DNA of 64,000 bases, from NCBI RefSeq assembly GCF_019649055.1, contig NW_026570309.1, positions 186,001 to 250,000 on the forward strand. Direction: 5' to 3'. Positions 1 through 10,868 of this stretch are shown in pieces. The position numbers were made by a program, and so were the translations under genes. The stretch's first letter is position 1; each line of letters begins with the position of its first letter. Source of the stretch: Paramacrobiotus metropolitanus. Taxonomy: Eukaryota; Tardigrada; Eutardigrada; Parachela; Macrobiotidae. The notes under the pieces were generated by a model. The model was not told the DNA's origin. It saw nothing but the letters and a program-made list of their open reading frames with translations, and ran no database searches.

Positions 1-84
1 TTTTTATAATGATGCTTGAGTGTGGCAGGGATTCTACCGAAATTCCCGGTAGTTATGGAGCGTAATGAAATGATTGCTTTGCAG

Positions 85-3000
85 AAAAGTGTGTTCCAGT
101 GTAAGCTGCAGCAGAAAGAGCCGGCCATGCACGGGCCCTTGGAGTTGGCGCTGAGCAACATCCACAGCGACATCGAGCAGTACATGGGCCACCTGACGGA
201 CGCCGAGCAGTTGGACTTCCTGGCCAATCTGATCCGCGACGGGATCGATCCGGTCAATGCGCCGCGGCTGGCGGCCTTCCTCTACCTGGATAAACCGGAG
301 AAGGCGCGCCGCGCCATGCACCACTTCCTCGGCAAGGTGCACGATCTGTCCGTGGCCACCGAGCCGGCACTGACCAAAAAAGTGAGTATCTTGTGCTGAT
401 GTACTATTGTCGGGGTAAATATGGATGATGGTATAATGGTATTCGTTCTAAACTTACTAGCGCATGAAGCGGCCATACGTTATACATTCATCCACAAAAT
501 GCAGATTGCAGAGTCCTGCACTTACTAGTAGGGAGGATAAATTGTAGTATTGTGGCTTTGTCCGATGGTGATCTAAATTCTGTCTTCTACTGGCGTAAGA
601 TCGGCAAGAAATGTTACAGGAGCGTGATCGGGAGCTGCAGATCCGAACGTACCTGAACGCCGTCATGGAGATGATCCGGCATGGCGTTCAGTTGACGACC
701 ACTCTCCTGACGGGCGCCGGTGTCGAGCAGCACCCCATGGTGCCGCAGTATATGGACTATTTGTTGGAGAAGCTGCTGGAGGTGATCCTGGTCTGTCCGC
801 TGTTGACCTACCAGTGGCTGGGGGAGAATATGCGCATGTCGGCACTGCGCCGTTGGGTGCTTGAGAAGTTGGGATGTGTGCTGGAATGGCACGGTGTCCC
901 GGTGGGCAAACAGGTATGCACACGCATCAAAGAGGCGAAGCATTTACGAGAACTGGAGTGGCTTGTCTGCACACTGTAGCGATAACGTAGTGTACTGGCT
1001 CGAAATCCAGGTCTCATCTATTGTGCGTGTCTATATAAACCGGTGTACCTGTGAACAGTCTGATCGATACTTGGTAATTAATTCTAAACTAATTTTTTTC
1101 AAAATGTTCAATCATTTTAATTAGTGTAAATCTGCGCAGACGTATCGGTATTTGTACTGGCGAATGCCAAATTCAGAGCTGCAAACTGCAGTAATTGTTT
1201 TTGACTGAATAATTAATTGAGTCCGAATGAGCATAATATTTGGGAATTAAATTGTTTTATAGGAACAGCTATGTCTTTAATATTTTTACTTAATTTCATT
1301 TAATAATTGTATAGCTTTGGTATGAAGTTTTGTCATTTTTACAGCAGACTCCGTACCGTGACGACCTGCAGATCGAAGTGGCGCGGCTGATTGTCAGTCT
1401 GAGTGGCGAGCAGAAGCTGCGCGAGATCTTCTGTCCGTACCAGCAGGGCCTGATCTTCCAGGCCGGGAAGGATAAGTACGCCAACATCCTGACGGCAGCC
1501 GATAAGATCGACCTGCGCCTGGACGCCGAGCAGCACGAGTGGCTGCGGCAGATCATCGAGCGGGTGCTGGACTACTTCCAAAAACTGCTGGACCAACAAC
1601 CACAAGTGTTCGAGGCGATGGCCAGTGAATCGTACCAGTGGGTGTTGTTTGCCGTGCAGTTTCTGTTGATGGATGAAGCGGAGAAGAAAGAGGTGGCCGC
1701 GCGGTATCCACTGCTGCGGACCATGTTGATTGGACAGTTGGTACCCGAGGTGAAGATGGGCGGCAATCGACAGGTAAATGGGCGTCGGTTTCGTTTTTTT
1801 GAATCTGATGCGTGGCGGTGAAGAAATTGATCGTTTTTTTTATCTGTTATCTTATTTCTGTTAAATTCATTTGTGTTTCGTTTATTTATAATGAAAAAAT
1901 ATTTAGACAATTTTTTCGCCATTGGTATGTTGTCGCAGGGCAGATTAAAAAGAAGAAAGAAATTTTATAAACCTTTGCTATCTTGAGAAATACATAATAC
2001 GCTCATTTTGCCGTGCAAAGCCTCTTCCTGAGTGACACGTGTGGCATTGTACTACGATATATATGTTATCACAATTCCACTAAAAAGTGGTCGAAGTAGC
2101 CATTGCAACCATAAGTTGCAGTAACGGTGTTTTCAGAACAGCTTATAAATTTCTGATTAATAATCTAGAGATAATCAATATATCAGTAACTCAGATAATT
2201 ACTTTAGCATCCTTCTTGTCGAGCAACCTAGTGGCAGCCACCAATTTCTGTGATGTTTTTCAGGCGATTATCCAGTTGTTAGCGGCCGCCGCCCACGGGA
2301 CCCCGCCCCTCGTCCGGCAGATCGTCCAGGACGACGACCTGATCACCCGTTTCCTTTCGGAGACGAAGACCCGCGGCAGCGACGACGTGGTGTTCTACGA
2401 GAACGAAGGCCGCTACCTGAGCGCCGTCCTCTACCTGCTGAACGTCCTGGCGCTGCACGACGGGGATTTCGCCTCGCGGCTGGCGGAGGATCCCCTGCTG
2501 ATCGCCAAACTGCAGACGGCGTTGATCTTCAAAGTCCACGATAGCTGTCGTCGGCCGCTGACGCAGCTGATCGACACGCTGATTAACCAGGCCCGCTATC
2601 CCACCGGGAAACGGTCCGGTGAGCATTTCCGCAAGAGCATCTTCACCACCATCTGGGATGTGAAGAACCACTGGGGCACGCCCGGAACGGATCTGTTTAT
2701 TAGCCCCATTTCTAAGAGGGTCATGGAGGGAGCCGATGAGGAGTTTCAGGTTTGAATTCCCCGTTTTGCTGTGAAATTTTTTGGTTCGAAAATTGATTGT
2801 TATTTACGGTAATACAAATCCGTTTGTTTTGATTTCTGTCTATTAATAAATAATTTCATGCTGGGAAAAACAGGAAAAATATCATTTTATTACTATTATT
2901 TATTGGTAGTTGTAAATTTTGATTAAATTATGATTAAATTTGAAGATTTCTGTAATTAAATTGTTTTTCTGCTGCATCATGTATGACTAATGTGGAGAAG

Positions 3001-3768
3001 CGTGCTAAGCGTAGTGTAGCGGCATCAGCCAGCGTAGGCGAAAGTAATTGCACAGCGAACACAAATTTCTTAACTGTTAGCGATAAGCGAATAACTGTAA
3101 CTACTTTCATGATTTTTTTTTCGCTTGCATTGTTCATTGACTTTTACCAAATAACACGTACTCCTGATAAGACATTATTTTTCATTAACACGTACTTCGT
3201 ACACGAGTTGTATTGCGTAGTGTTTGAACTGGATCTGCAGCAGATGGTGTATAATTTTTGAAGTGATTCATGAGAATGCCAAAGTGTAATACATTACATA
3301 ACTGAAATAAAATACATTAATAATAGTACAATAAATTTAGGATTTGAAGTGGATATGAGGATAAATCAATACAGTAATTCGGCGTTGCGGCTGTAGATGT
3401 TCGCCATTGAGAACAAAGCGCTGGAACTGCTGACGACCAACTTCCGCATCTGCTACCAGATGTTCAACGCCAACAAACTCCTGACGTACCTGAACGAAGA
3501 GGCCAGCTGGTGTCTGGTGTCGCTGCGGAAGTACCGCGCCTTCGCGCAGCAGCACCTGGAGAGTAACGCGGCGGTGAAGGAGGCCTACCAGTGCTGGTTG
3601 AACGCCGCGAAAGTACTCCACTCCCAGACGGGGCTGGACGTGGTCAGCCTGCTGGACACCGGGGGGCTGGGGGCCCCCGAGGGAACGGCGGCCGGGGCGC
3701 TGCTGGTCCCCGGGACGGTGGGCGGGCCGCGGCCGGCCAATCCGGTGCTGGCCAAGCGACGATTGTAG
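85..3768 (+). CDS. Large alpha-helical protein of unknown function, C-terminal five exons (5' partial)
   Basis: Five exons can be joined: 85-381, 620-913, 1345-1773, 2264-2749 and 3397-3768. All have good GT-AG borders, every intron is phase 0, and they encode about 625 residues ending LAKRRL-stop. The gene starts upstream: the first exon here follows an acceptor (TTTGCAG at 78-84). The protein is rich in Leu, Ala, Glu and Gln in amphipathic-helix patterns, like helical-repeat (ARM/HEAT-type) scaffolds. No membrane segment, signal peptide or catalytic motif is visible. The last ~40 residues are Gly/Pro/Ala-rich and probably disordered. Exons are strongly GC-rich against AT-rich introns, which supports coding. 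I do not recognise the family. The exon structure is much surer than any function. Confidence 0.8.
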
Positions 3769-4840
3769 AGGAAAACGGATATTGCGTTGAGAAAATGATC
3801 GGTGCGGTTTTGGTTGGTGTGGACGCGGTGGTGGAGATTTATTCTGTTGGTTGTTGTGTTGTTGGTTGCGTGGGATGGTTGTTGGTTGGCCCGATGGATG
3901 GAGGGCTCTGTTGCCTTGTGTGGTTGCGCTGGTTGGTTGAAATGGGCGGCGACTGTTGTGTTTTTTTTTGGATGGAGGAGTAACCGGATTCGGCTTTTTA
4001 TATGTGTAGAAATTAACCGGCTTTTTTATAATGCGTGACCAACGGATTTAAAATTAAATAATCATTACAAACATGGTGACAAAGTATCTGAGACTTGGTG
4101 GGATTGTGGTAGTATTTATAGAAGTACCAGTTATGCGTGTCACACATAGTTTACTGAGTTTGCGGAAAAATAATGCACGAAAGCATTCGAAATTCGAAAA
4201 ATAGTTACTCGTATTGAACTTTACATTTTGTTTTTAATTTTTTCCATTACTTCGTCTAATTGGCTTAACCGTAGTGATGTACAGCACAACTACATAAACT
4301 TTTGGTAACGGCAAAAAATAATCTTGTTTCCGTACGTAGCCTTCTTTCAAATTCAATAATTATTGTGTTTATACGTTGTCCATTATTATTGCTGTTATTA
4401 TTAATTTGTATTTATGCGTACAAGAGCCAACAGAGCCATGAGTTAACGTAGTTTGCACTGAATCAATATCAGTCGATTGATAAGCAGCCCAACTACAGTA
4501 TTTAAGCAGAAATTCGAAGCAGGCAAATGCTTTAAAGGATTTTATCGAAAACATCGTACCCTGATTTTTGTCGATGTCCGATTACCACGATTCATTCATT
4601 TTTTTGCCGACGATGATCAAACTGATCATCTCCAGGCAGAAGACCGACATTGGCAATGCGTCTTTGCTGCACATTGAACGGCTACTGTATCCGGCGTCGT
4701 ATTTAAATGATATAAAAACTATCGCTTTCTACTGATTTCATTCTGGAATTTCTAGCAATATTTAAAAAACCTGACACATGGTCGTACGCGATTATACGAT
4801 TATATCAGTAGTTGATATAACGATAGGCTTCTCTGTTGTT
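3769..4840. other. Intergenic spacer before the Ig-gene array
   Basis: There is no supportable gene here. The first ~200 bases after the upstream stop are G/T-rich. From about 4480 the sequence is homologous to the regions before the next two Ig genes (about 7690 and 13690), sharing the words AGCAGAAATTCGAAGCAGGC and TTATCGAAAA. It is therefore the left part of the tandemly duplicated Ig unit. Confidence 0.6.
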
Positions 4841-4845
4841 ATATG

Positions 4846-4856
4846 TTATAAGAGGG
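4846..4856 (+). promoter_or_regulatory. Probable TATA-type core promoter of Ig copy 1
   Basis: TTATAAGAGGG is followed by a block (TTTAAGCAA..CAGTCGC) that recurs about 220 bases before the start codons of Ig copies 2 and 3. The conserved position suggests a core promoter with a roughly 200-base 5' leader. No transcript evidence is available. Confidence 0.35.
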
Positions 4857-5078
4857 ACTGACGACCATCGAGAATTTAAGCAATTCAGTCGCTGAGTTTC
4901 TCCTGTTTGTAATTGTCCTGTTTACCATTAGTTGTGTTTAGTTTAGTTTAGTATTAAGGCCAGATTGTTAGTAAAGCAGTTCCGGGTGTGTCTTAATCAG
5001 TGAAATGAATCCTTGTACTAATTTTTTATATTGACCTTTCGCTTATCATAGCGATGTTTTGTAGCGCCATAACATAAA

Positions 5079-5896
5079 ATGGCAAAATCTGTCGCGTCTT
5101 TACTGTCTAAACAATCTCTGCCATACTTCTTCCTGATTGTGTTCGTTTCCGGTCTGTGCTCCTGCCTTCCTGTTTCCAAGAAAGGAACAGATGATCCCGC
5201 CGGCCATGAACATAGGGGTGCCGTTCGAAAGGTTAGCGTGGATGGTGGCCAGCAGCTCGTACTAGCATGCGATGGCTATCACAGTGTAAGAGGGAAACCT
5301 ATAGCTTAATGGTGTGGACTCGATATTCTCGTAATGCATCGGATGACACTGCAACATATATTTACTGCGACACCATGAAAATGATCAGAGATCGACGCTA
5401 TCGCCTGACAAATGGGTTTGACTTGGAGATCCATAATACGACCTATGAAGACGTTGCTGTGTTTAAATGTTATGATCTACTCCACCCAGAAAACGCCACC
5501 CAATATAAAGTGGATGTGCATCTTCCACCGGAAGTCCACACGCAGCCAGTTATCCATTCTGGAGTACGTACCGCTGCTCCCAAATTAACAGGCACGATGC
5601 CTGACGAATCTGGTATAAACGATAATGATACGGTTACATACGACGACGAAGAAGCTGAAGAGGCGGAATTCGCGACCTATGCGGGCGCGCACCCGGAAGG
5701 AAGTGACTACGATGACGAATAGAGTGCTGCCAGCGAAGACTACACCAGCTGTCGAGAAGGATTTTGGTGGTCAGAGTGCGGACGACACGGGGCACCGCTT
5801 CACCGAAAACATGATGTGCGCTTGTGACACCGGAAGGGTGCTTTAACGGTGACGAATGTGCTAACATTGGCGATTTGCTCATTTCTGATTATGTGA
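5079..5896 (+). pseudogene. Ig-domain surface protein, copy 1, broken
   Basis: This is a copy of the Ig gene at 8352 with at least three lesions. It begins intact: MAKSV start, hydrophobic signal peptide, and the first Ig cysteine in the motif QQLVLACD. Near 5283 there are two extra bases relative to copy 2 (GATGGCTATCACAG region), which cause a frameshift and the stop of the first frame at 5307. The Ig fold then continues in another frame (MVWTRY, then the second cysteine in DVAVFKCYDL, then an acidic Asp/Glu linker). That frame meets a TAG at 5720. The C-terminal hydrophobic tail near 5840 has lost a further base. A shortened secreted product from the second frame cannot be excluded, but the Cys-Trp-Cys core is split between frames, so a pseudogene is far more likely. 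The upstream promoter block is still present. Confidence 0.8.
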
Positions 5897-8130
5897 CAAA
5901 TGGGATTAGGATCCCAGAACAGTGATATGCCTGCCCAGTTGCATTAATGATCGTTTAACAGTTCTGTGTTTATTGTAATCAATATAATTATGATGTTAGC
6001 GGAAAACATGGCAACTTTTTTATAAAGTAGAGCTGATAACGAGAGCATCGCTCTCTATGACACGTCCGCAGAACGATCAGGTCAGGGCCCATTTGATCAC
6101 AACACTCCCAAGCTGCCATCGTTATGGTTGAAGAGGTCATTTACAGATTACGTACTACTCGTACATACGAGTATTATTGCAAAACGCTGATATATGCACG
6201 TACGAGGTTCTGTTTTTAACTCAGGATGGCTCACGTACTCAGTTTTAAGGGAGGTGACCCGGTAGACGGTACCAAATTCATATACAATTACACATGCACG
6301 ACAACTTCTGCGCTCTTCTAAATACTTTTCTGCCTTGATCCATGGTATTCTGTAGTCAACGGATCTGTATACGAGCAGCCTACAAAGGCTACCACCCATT
6401 TCGCCTAACCGTTTGATTCGAATCATGAATAACACCTCAGAAACCAATCTATGAAACCTAAGAAAAGTTAAGAAACCTAAGAAAACCTAAGAAAACCTAA
6501 GAAAACATGGAAACATAAGAAAAAAACAAGAAACCATAAGAAAACGCTTTTGGTATAAGCGTTAATTAACGATTCGAATCGAATTTATAGGCGAAATGTC
6601 CCGTAGGCGAAATGTCCCGTAGGCGAATATGGCTGGAATATTCGGTTCGGGAGTTATGGCCGTAAGAAAATTCCAGGAAGTATTGCGTTTTGCAAAAATC
6701 ATAAAGTGGTGCCACCACGTTTACGCTCTAACGCTAATGCAGAATTTCCACGCTAGTCAATCGAAATTTGTTATTATGATTAACCGTTTGTCACACTGTG
6801 ATGTTACTGTGTTTAATGAAATAAAACCATCGTACTACAATATTTCTTGTTTCACCAGCATGTTGTCGTGCTTGGAAGAGATACGTGTACTGTAATAAAA
6901 CGAAGATGAATAATGCTGTGGCCTTTGGTACTTCGAATATTATAATTTATCAATCGATCTATAAATTTAAACAGAAATTCGACGACGATCATAACGCTAT
7001 CCGCATCATCAAGAATTGTTTAACTTCGACAGCAAGAACTGGATCGAGAAGCGTTGTTCCCGTATTGGATGTTTCCGTAATTATACCACGTACGGGAACG
7101 CATTCGCGGGACGAGAGGCTGTCGCGTTGTGTGATGGCGCTGGGTGGTGGAAATGTGGCGGCGACTGCCACACTTTTGGGATGGAAAATTAACCGGAAGC
7201 GGTTTTTATATGAAGAAAGCAATCAGCTTTCTTATGATTCGTGACCAACTGAAGAAATAATCATTTAAAAACCATACGCGCGGAAAATATTCAAGTATTG
7301 GTTCGATATGGCAGTAGTATGATATCCCGGTATAATTATACAATTATTACAAATTATAGCTTGTTGATTTTGGGAAATTAAGTAATGCACTCAATACCAA
7401 TAGAAATTATAAAAATAATTTGGTCGTATCAAACATGCAATTTTTTTTAAGAATCTTTTCAGTTACTTTATCTGTCGGGCTTCAGCCACATTAATGCACC
7501 TGCTTAGCCGCAACCCAATAAAAACCTTTTTTTTACCGCGCACGAATTCGCACTTTTAACGGGCATTTCATTATTGCGTATTATTTTTATTGAAGTATGT
7601 CCAAGGCTGCAAGTGTGACTGAACAAGGGCAGAATAACTGATCATTTGCAAATTAATTTACCTCGATGCAAATTCTTCAACTGATCAGCAGATTGAAGCA
7701 GAAATTCGAAGCAGGCAAAGTGCTATCCGTATTATCAACAATTTAAGGGCCGACATAAGGATATTATCGAAAAGCATCCTGCCCTGATTATTGTCGATTG
7801 TCCGATTATTAACGTCGCTGGTAGTATCGCCGCTGCATTTTTGCGGGCTTACGCATGGTACTGTACTCGTATGTGATCATCTGCAGGAAGAAGACCGGCA
7901 CTGGCGATGCGTCTTTGTTCCACAGTGAACAGCTACCCGGCATCGTATGTAAATGATGTAATACCGGTAACACAAAAACTATCACTCTCTACGACTACTA
8001 TGAATACGGTACATATGTACGGCATGATCTCACTCTGGAATTTCTGTTTCAAAAACAGCAATCCCTGACACATGACCAACAATCGCGCGATTATACGCTG
8101 CAAACTTTTCAACTAAAATGATACGCTTCA
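5897..8130. other. Spacer between Ig copies 1 and 2
   Basis: I see no gene. The sequence just after the Ig reading frame (about 5935-6110) matches the flanks after copy 2 (resuming at 10869) and copy 3 (about 15420-15600). The part from about 7690 matches the upstream flank of the other copies. The word TACTCGTA/TACGAGTA occurs at 6156, 6166 and 7864. ORFs of 70-120 codons here lack coding-like composition and have no counterpart in the other units. Confidence 0.55.
6452..6545. repeat. Degenerate tandem repeat of GAAAACCTAA type
   Basis: About nine imperfect copies of a unit close to GAAAACCTAA run across this stretch, decaying to the right into ACATAAGAAA. It is an ordinary low-complexity tract and is absent from the other Ig units, so it arose after duplication. 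Confidence 0.75.
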
Positions 8131-8132
8131 GA

Positions 8133-8146
8133 GTACATAAGAGGAG
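8133..8146 (+). promoter_or_regulatory. Probable core promoter of Ig copy 2
   Basis: GTACATAAGAGGAG aligns with the TTATAAGAGGG of copy 1 and is followed by the same TTTAAGCAACTGAGTCGCC block. It lies about 210 bases before the start codon. Confidence 0.35.
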
Positions 8147-8351
8147 CTGACGACGTGAATTTAAGCAACTGAGTCGCCGACTTTCTCCTTCCTGCTATTA
8201 TCCTGTTTTTGTTTGCTTGTTTTTTTGTCCTATTTAGCCAGATTGTTAGTAAACAGTTAATACCGTTGTGTCCAAATCGGTGAATCGTATCCTTGCTTTG
8301 ATTTTCTTGTTGACCTTTCGCTAAGCGATTTTCTGCAGCGCCACATATAAA

Positions 8352-9338
8352 ATGGCAAAATCTGTCGCGTTTTTATTATCTAAACACTGTCTGCCGTACG
8401 TCTTCCTACTTTTTTCCGTTTCCAACCTCTGTTCCTGCCTTCCTGTTTCTAGGAATGGAGCCGATAATCCCGCCGGCAATGAACATATGAGCGACGTTCG
8501 AAAGATTAGAGTTGATGGTGGTCAACAGCTTGTACTAGGATGCGATAACTATAACACGGTAACGCACAGGAAAACGAAAATGGTGTGGGTTCGATATTCT
8601 GGAAATATATCGGATAACGCTGCAACATATCTTTTTTATGACACTATAAAACTGATCAGAAATCGGCGCTATCATTTGACAAACGGATTCGACCTGGAGA
8701 TCCATAATGCTACGCATGAGGACATTGCTGTATTTCAATGTTATGATCTGCTCCGCCCACAGACTGCTACCCGATATCAAGTGGATGTGCAGAATCTTCC
8801 AGCGGAAGTCCAGACGCAGCTCGCTATCCATTCTGGTGCACGTACCGATGCTCCCAAATTAAAAGACACTACGTCTGACGAATTCGGCAATGAAACGGTC
8901 GCCTACGACGACGAAGAAGTGGAAGAGGTGGAAGTCGCGACTGATCCGGCCGCGGAACAGGAAGTAAGTGTTCATGATGATGCACTGGGCGCTGACAGCG
9001 AGGACTACACCGCAGTGGTGCTGGACGAGGAAGTGGACTATTTTGGTGTTGGATTGCCGGACGCCACCACGGATTCTGGATTCGATGCAAATGTAGGACA
9101 CAGAAACGCGCAACCGCCACCGGAAAGTGGAACACGGGATGCGGACACAGAAGCGGAGAAAACAACGATTTCCGGATGGAGCAAAGGTCAGGGACAGCAG
9201 GATTTTGTTGGCCCCGGTGCGGACGACACGGTGGGACTGCTTAGCCGAAAATTAGTGTGTACCTGCGGCGCCGGAAGGATGTTGTTAACGGTAAAGACGG
9301 TGCTGATGGGGATGATTTGCTCACTTTTGATTATGTGA
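8352..9338 (+). CDS. Secreted single-Ig-domain protein, probably GPI-anchored (Ig copy 2)
   Basis: A single exon encodes 328 residues. Residues 1-30 form a signal peptide (MAKSVAFLLS, then a Leu/Phe/Val-rich core ending CSCLPVS). Residues ~50-140 form a V-like immunoglobulin domain: first Cys in QQLVLGCD, core Trp in KMVWVRY, and DIAVFQCYD with the second Cys at the usual D-x-A-x-F-x-C spacing. N-glycosylation sequons (NIS, NAT) lie in the domain. A long acidic and Ser/Thr/Pro-rich stalk follows. A C-x-C pair (VCTCGAG) then leads into a hydrophobic stretch (MLLTVKTVLMGMICSLLIM) that ends exactly at the C terminus, the layout of a GPI-anchor signal; a tail-anchor is the alternative. Family members sit at 5079, 14305, 17499 and 23593. 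Partner and function are unknown; surface recognition is inference. Confidence 0.85.
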   Translation: MAKSVAFLLSKHCLPYVFLLFSVSNLCSCLPVSRNGADNPAGNEHMSDVRKIRVDGGQQLVLGCDNYNTVTHRKTKMVWVRYSGNISDNAATYLFYDTIKLIRNRRYHLTNGFDLEIHNATHEDIAVFQCYDLLRPQTATRYQVDVQNLPAEVQTQLAIHSGARTDAPKLKDTTSDEFGNETVAYDDEEVEEVEVATDPAAEQEVSVHDDALGADSEDYTAVVLDEEVDYFGVGLPDATTDSGFDANVGHRNAQPPPESGTRDADTEAEKTTISGWSKGQGQQDFVGPGADDTVGLLSRKLVCTCGAGRMLLTVKTVLMGMICSLLIM

Positions 9339-9395
9339 TTATTCATAATTGTGATTACTATGCTAGCCCTACTCGTTCAGTAAAGTCTCTGTTAA

Positions 9396-10864
9396 CCCGT
9401 TGACGGGCATTGGTGTCTGGAAACGACAAGGTGTTTGGGATTTTTTCTCCAGCGATGGGCAACAGTTAATCGTTATCCCATAAAGTAATAAGCTACAAGG
9501 TGCTTTAAAGCAGCAATAAAAACATAATTTGAACTTATGTCTTAAGTTAATTAAGAACAACAGATGCGCAAAAATCGCTAATTCTGAACTTTCTGACCTC
9601 TGGTAGGTTTTGCTAATTAACTAATTAGTGGATGAATAATTAAACCGGAGATAAATCAACAAGGTACAATTGACTACGCTTTATTCGAAAATGTCTAATG
9701 CGGATTCTAAAAGTTGACCCATAGATGACCACAGTCCGCCAAAAACGTGTGTCGTCTGCCAACACCATTGCCCATGAAGGGTTGTGAATACACGGGCGGG
9801 GGCACTTTCGACAGATTGTTTTTATTACGTAAACGTAACAAGTTGCTGTCAGTTCTGAGGCAAAACATGCTCCATGCGGTTTTGATTGTTGAAAGCTGGC
9901 AGAAAATGGGGTTGCTGAACGGCACCCCGGGCGGTCACCATGGTAATCCTGATGCGTTAGTCCTGATTGTAATTTTACCGCCAGTGTACTGAGCATTGTG
10001 AAGTGGCAGCAGAACCCTGTACTCTGCTGCGTAGCCTGCGCTTTACGTTCGATACCGAACACCTCTTGGGCAAGCAAAGCTGTGGAGCCGCGCAGCTTTA
10101 AAGAGACATGCGAATTTTGAGTTTTGACCAGTCTCGGACGATTGCAAACTGTAATGACCACTTCAGTGATATTGACCTTTGCGATAGCCTTATGTAGATT
10201 ACATCCGATAAAGTGTTAGAAAAAGTGCGAGTGACCACTAATATTTCGTTCGGGGCCAGTCGCCTTTGCAGCTGACCATTCCCGCCGCTTTCTCCATACT
10301 CACCACTGCGGCCACACCAGGAAACGTGCAAGTCCGAATGATGCACGCAGTGTAAACTGTAAAGGCGGCTCAGCGTGTTCACAAATGCAGCAAGCGCAAT
10401 ATTTAATTGCACAAAGGCTGCTTCGTGGAGTACGGGATGAATATGAGAGCGGGATGAAAGTTTGCTAAGGAACATTGTCAGCATCGTTTGTTTTATATGT
10501 TTTATATATGGCATAGTGGTCAAAATGCAAGTAAGCCGGTTTTAGCAGTTTTTAATTTTTTGCTGACCAGTGGTCAAATTGTTGACCACTTCTATACTCC
10601 TGTTTTCAAGTACTTTTTTTGAGCTATTTAATGAAGCCATTGCTTTTACTTTATTCCTATTAGACTAATTATTATTAATTTAGGCGTTTTTATGGTGTAG
10701 ACCGTCCATGGGCATTGGCGTTGGCAAACGACATAGTCACCACCGCTGACAGATGGTCAGCACAAGCTCACAAGAAATTCCCTTTCTTAATTGAATTTTT
10801 TCATCGAGAAATCCTGATTTTCAACAGGAAACTCGCACTCCTTCGGGTACCGCCCGCTGGAGGG
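9396..10864 (+). mobile_element. piggyBac-type non-autonomous element, copy 1 (TTAA target)
   Basis: The 1469-bp element starts CCCGTTGACGGGC and ends GCCCGCTGGAGGG, so it has CCC...GGG ends with short inverted similarity. It is flanked by TTAA at 9392-9395 and 10865-10868. CCC/GGG termini and TTAA target duplications are the known hallmarks of piggyBac elements. A second copy lies at 23817-25282 in the other orientation. The longest internal ORF (minus strand, 173 codons) does not resemble a DDD transposase, so the element is probably mobilised in trans. It interrupts the 3' flank of Ig copy 2: sequence matching the flank of copy 1 at about 5935 resumes directly after the right TTAA. Confidence is high for a mobile element and moderate for the piggyBac class. 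Confidence 0.8.
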
Positions 10865-10868
10865 TTAA

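Noticed and set aside
3591-3983. 130-codon plus-strand ORF overlapping the last exon of the first gene
   Set aside because: Alternate frame of GC-rich coding sequence, continuing into a G/T-rich 3' flank. No family features.
9640-10161. 173-codon minus-strand ORF inside the TTAA element
   Set aside because: It has no transposase motif, and its composition looks random. It runs through the inverted-copy homologous region without being conserved there.
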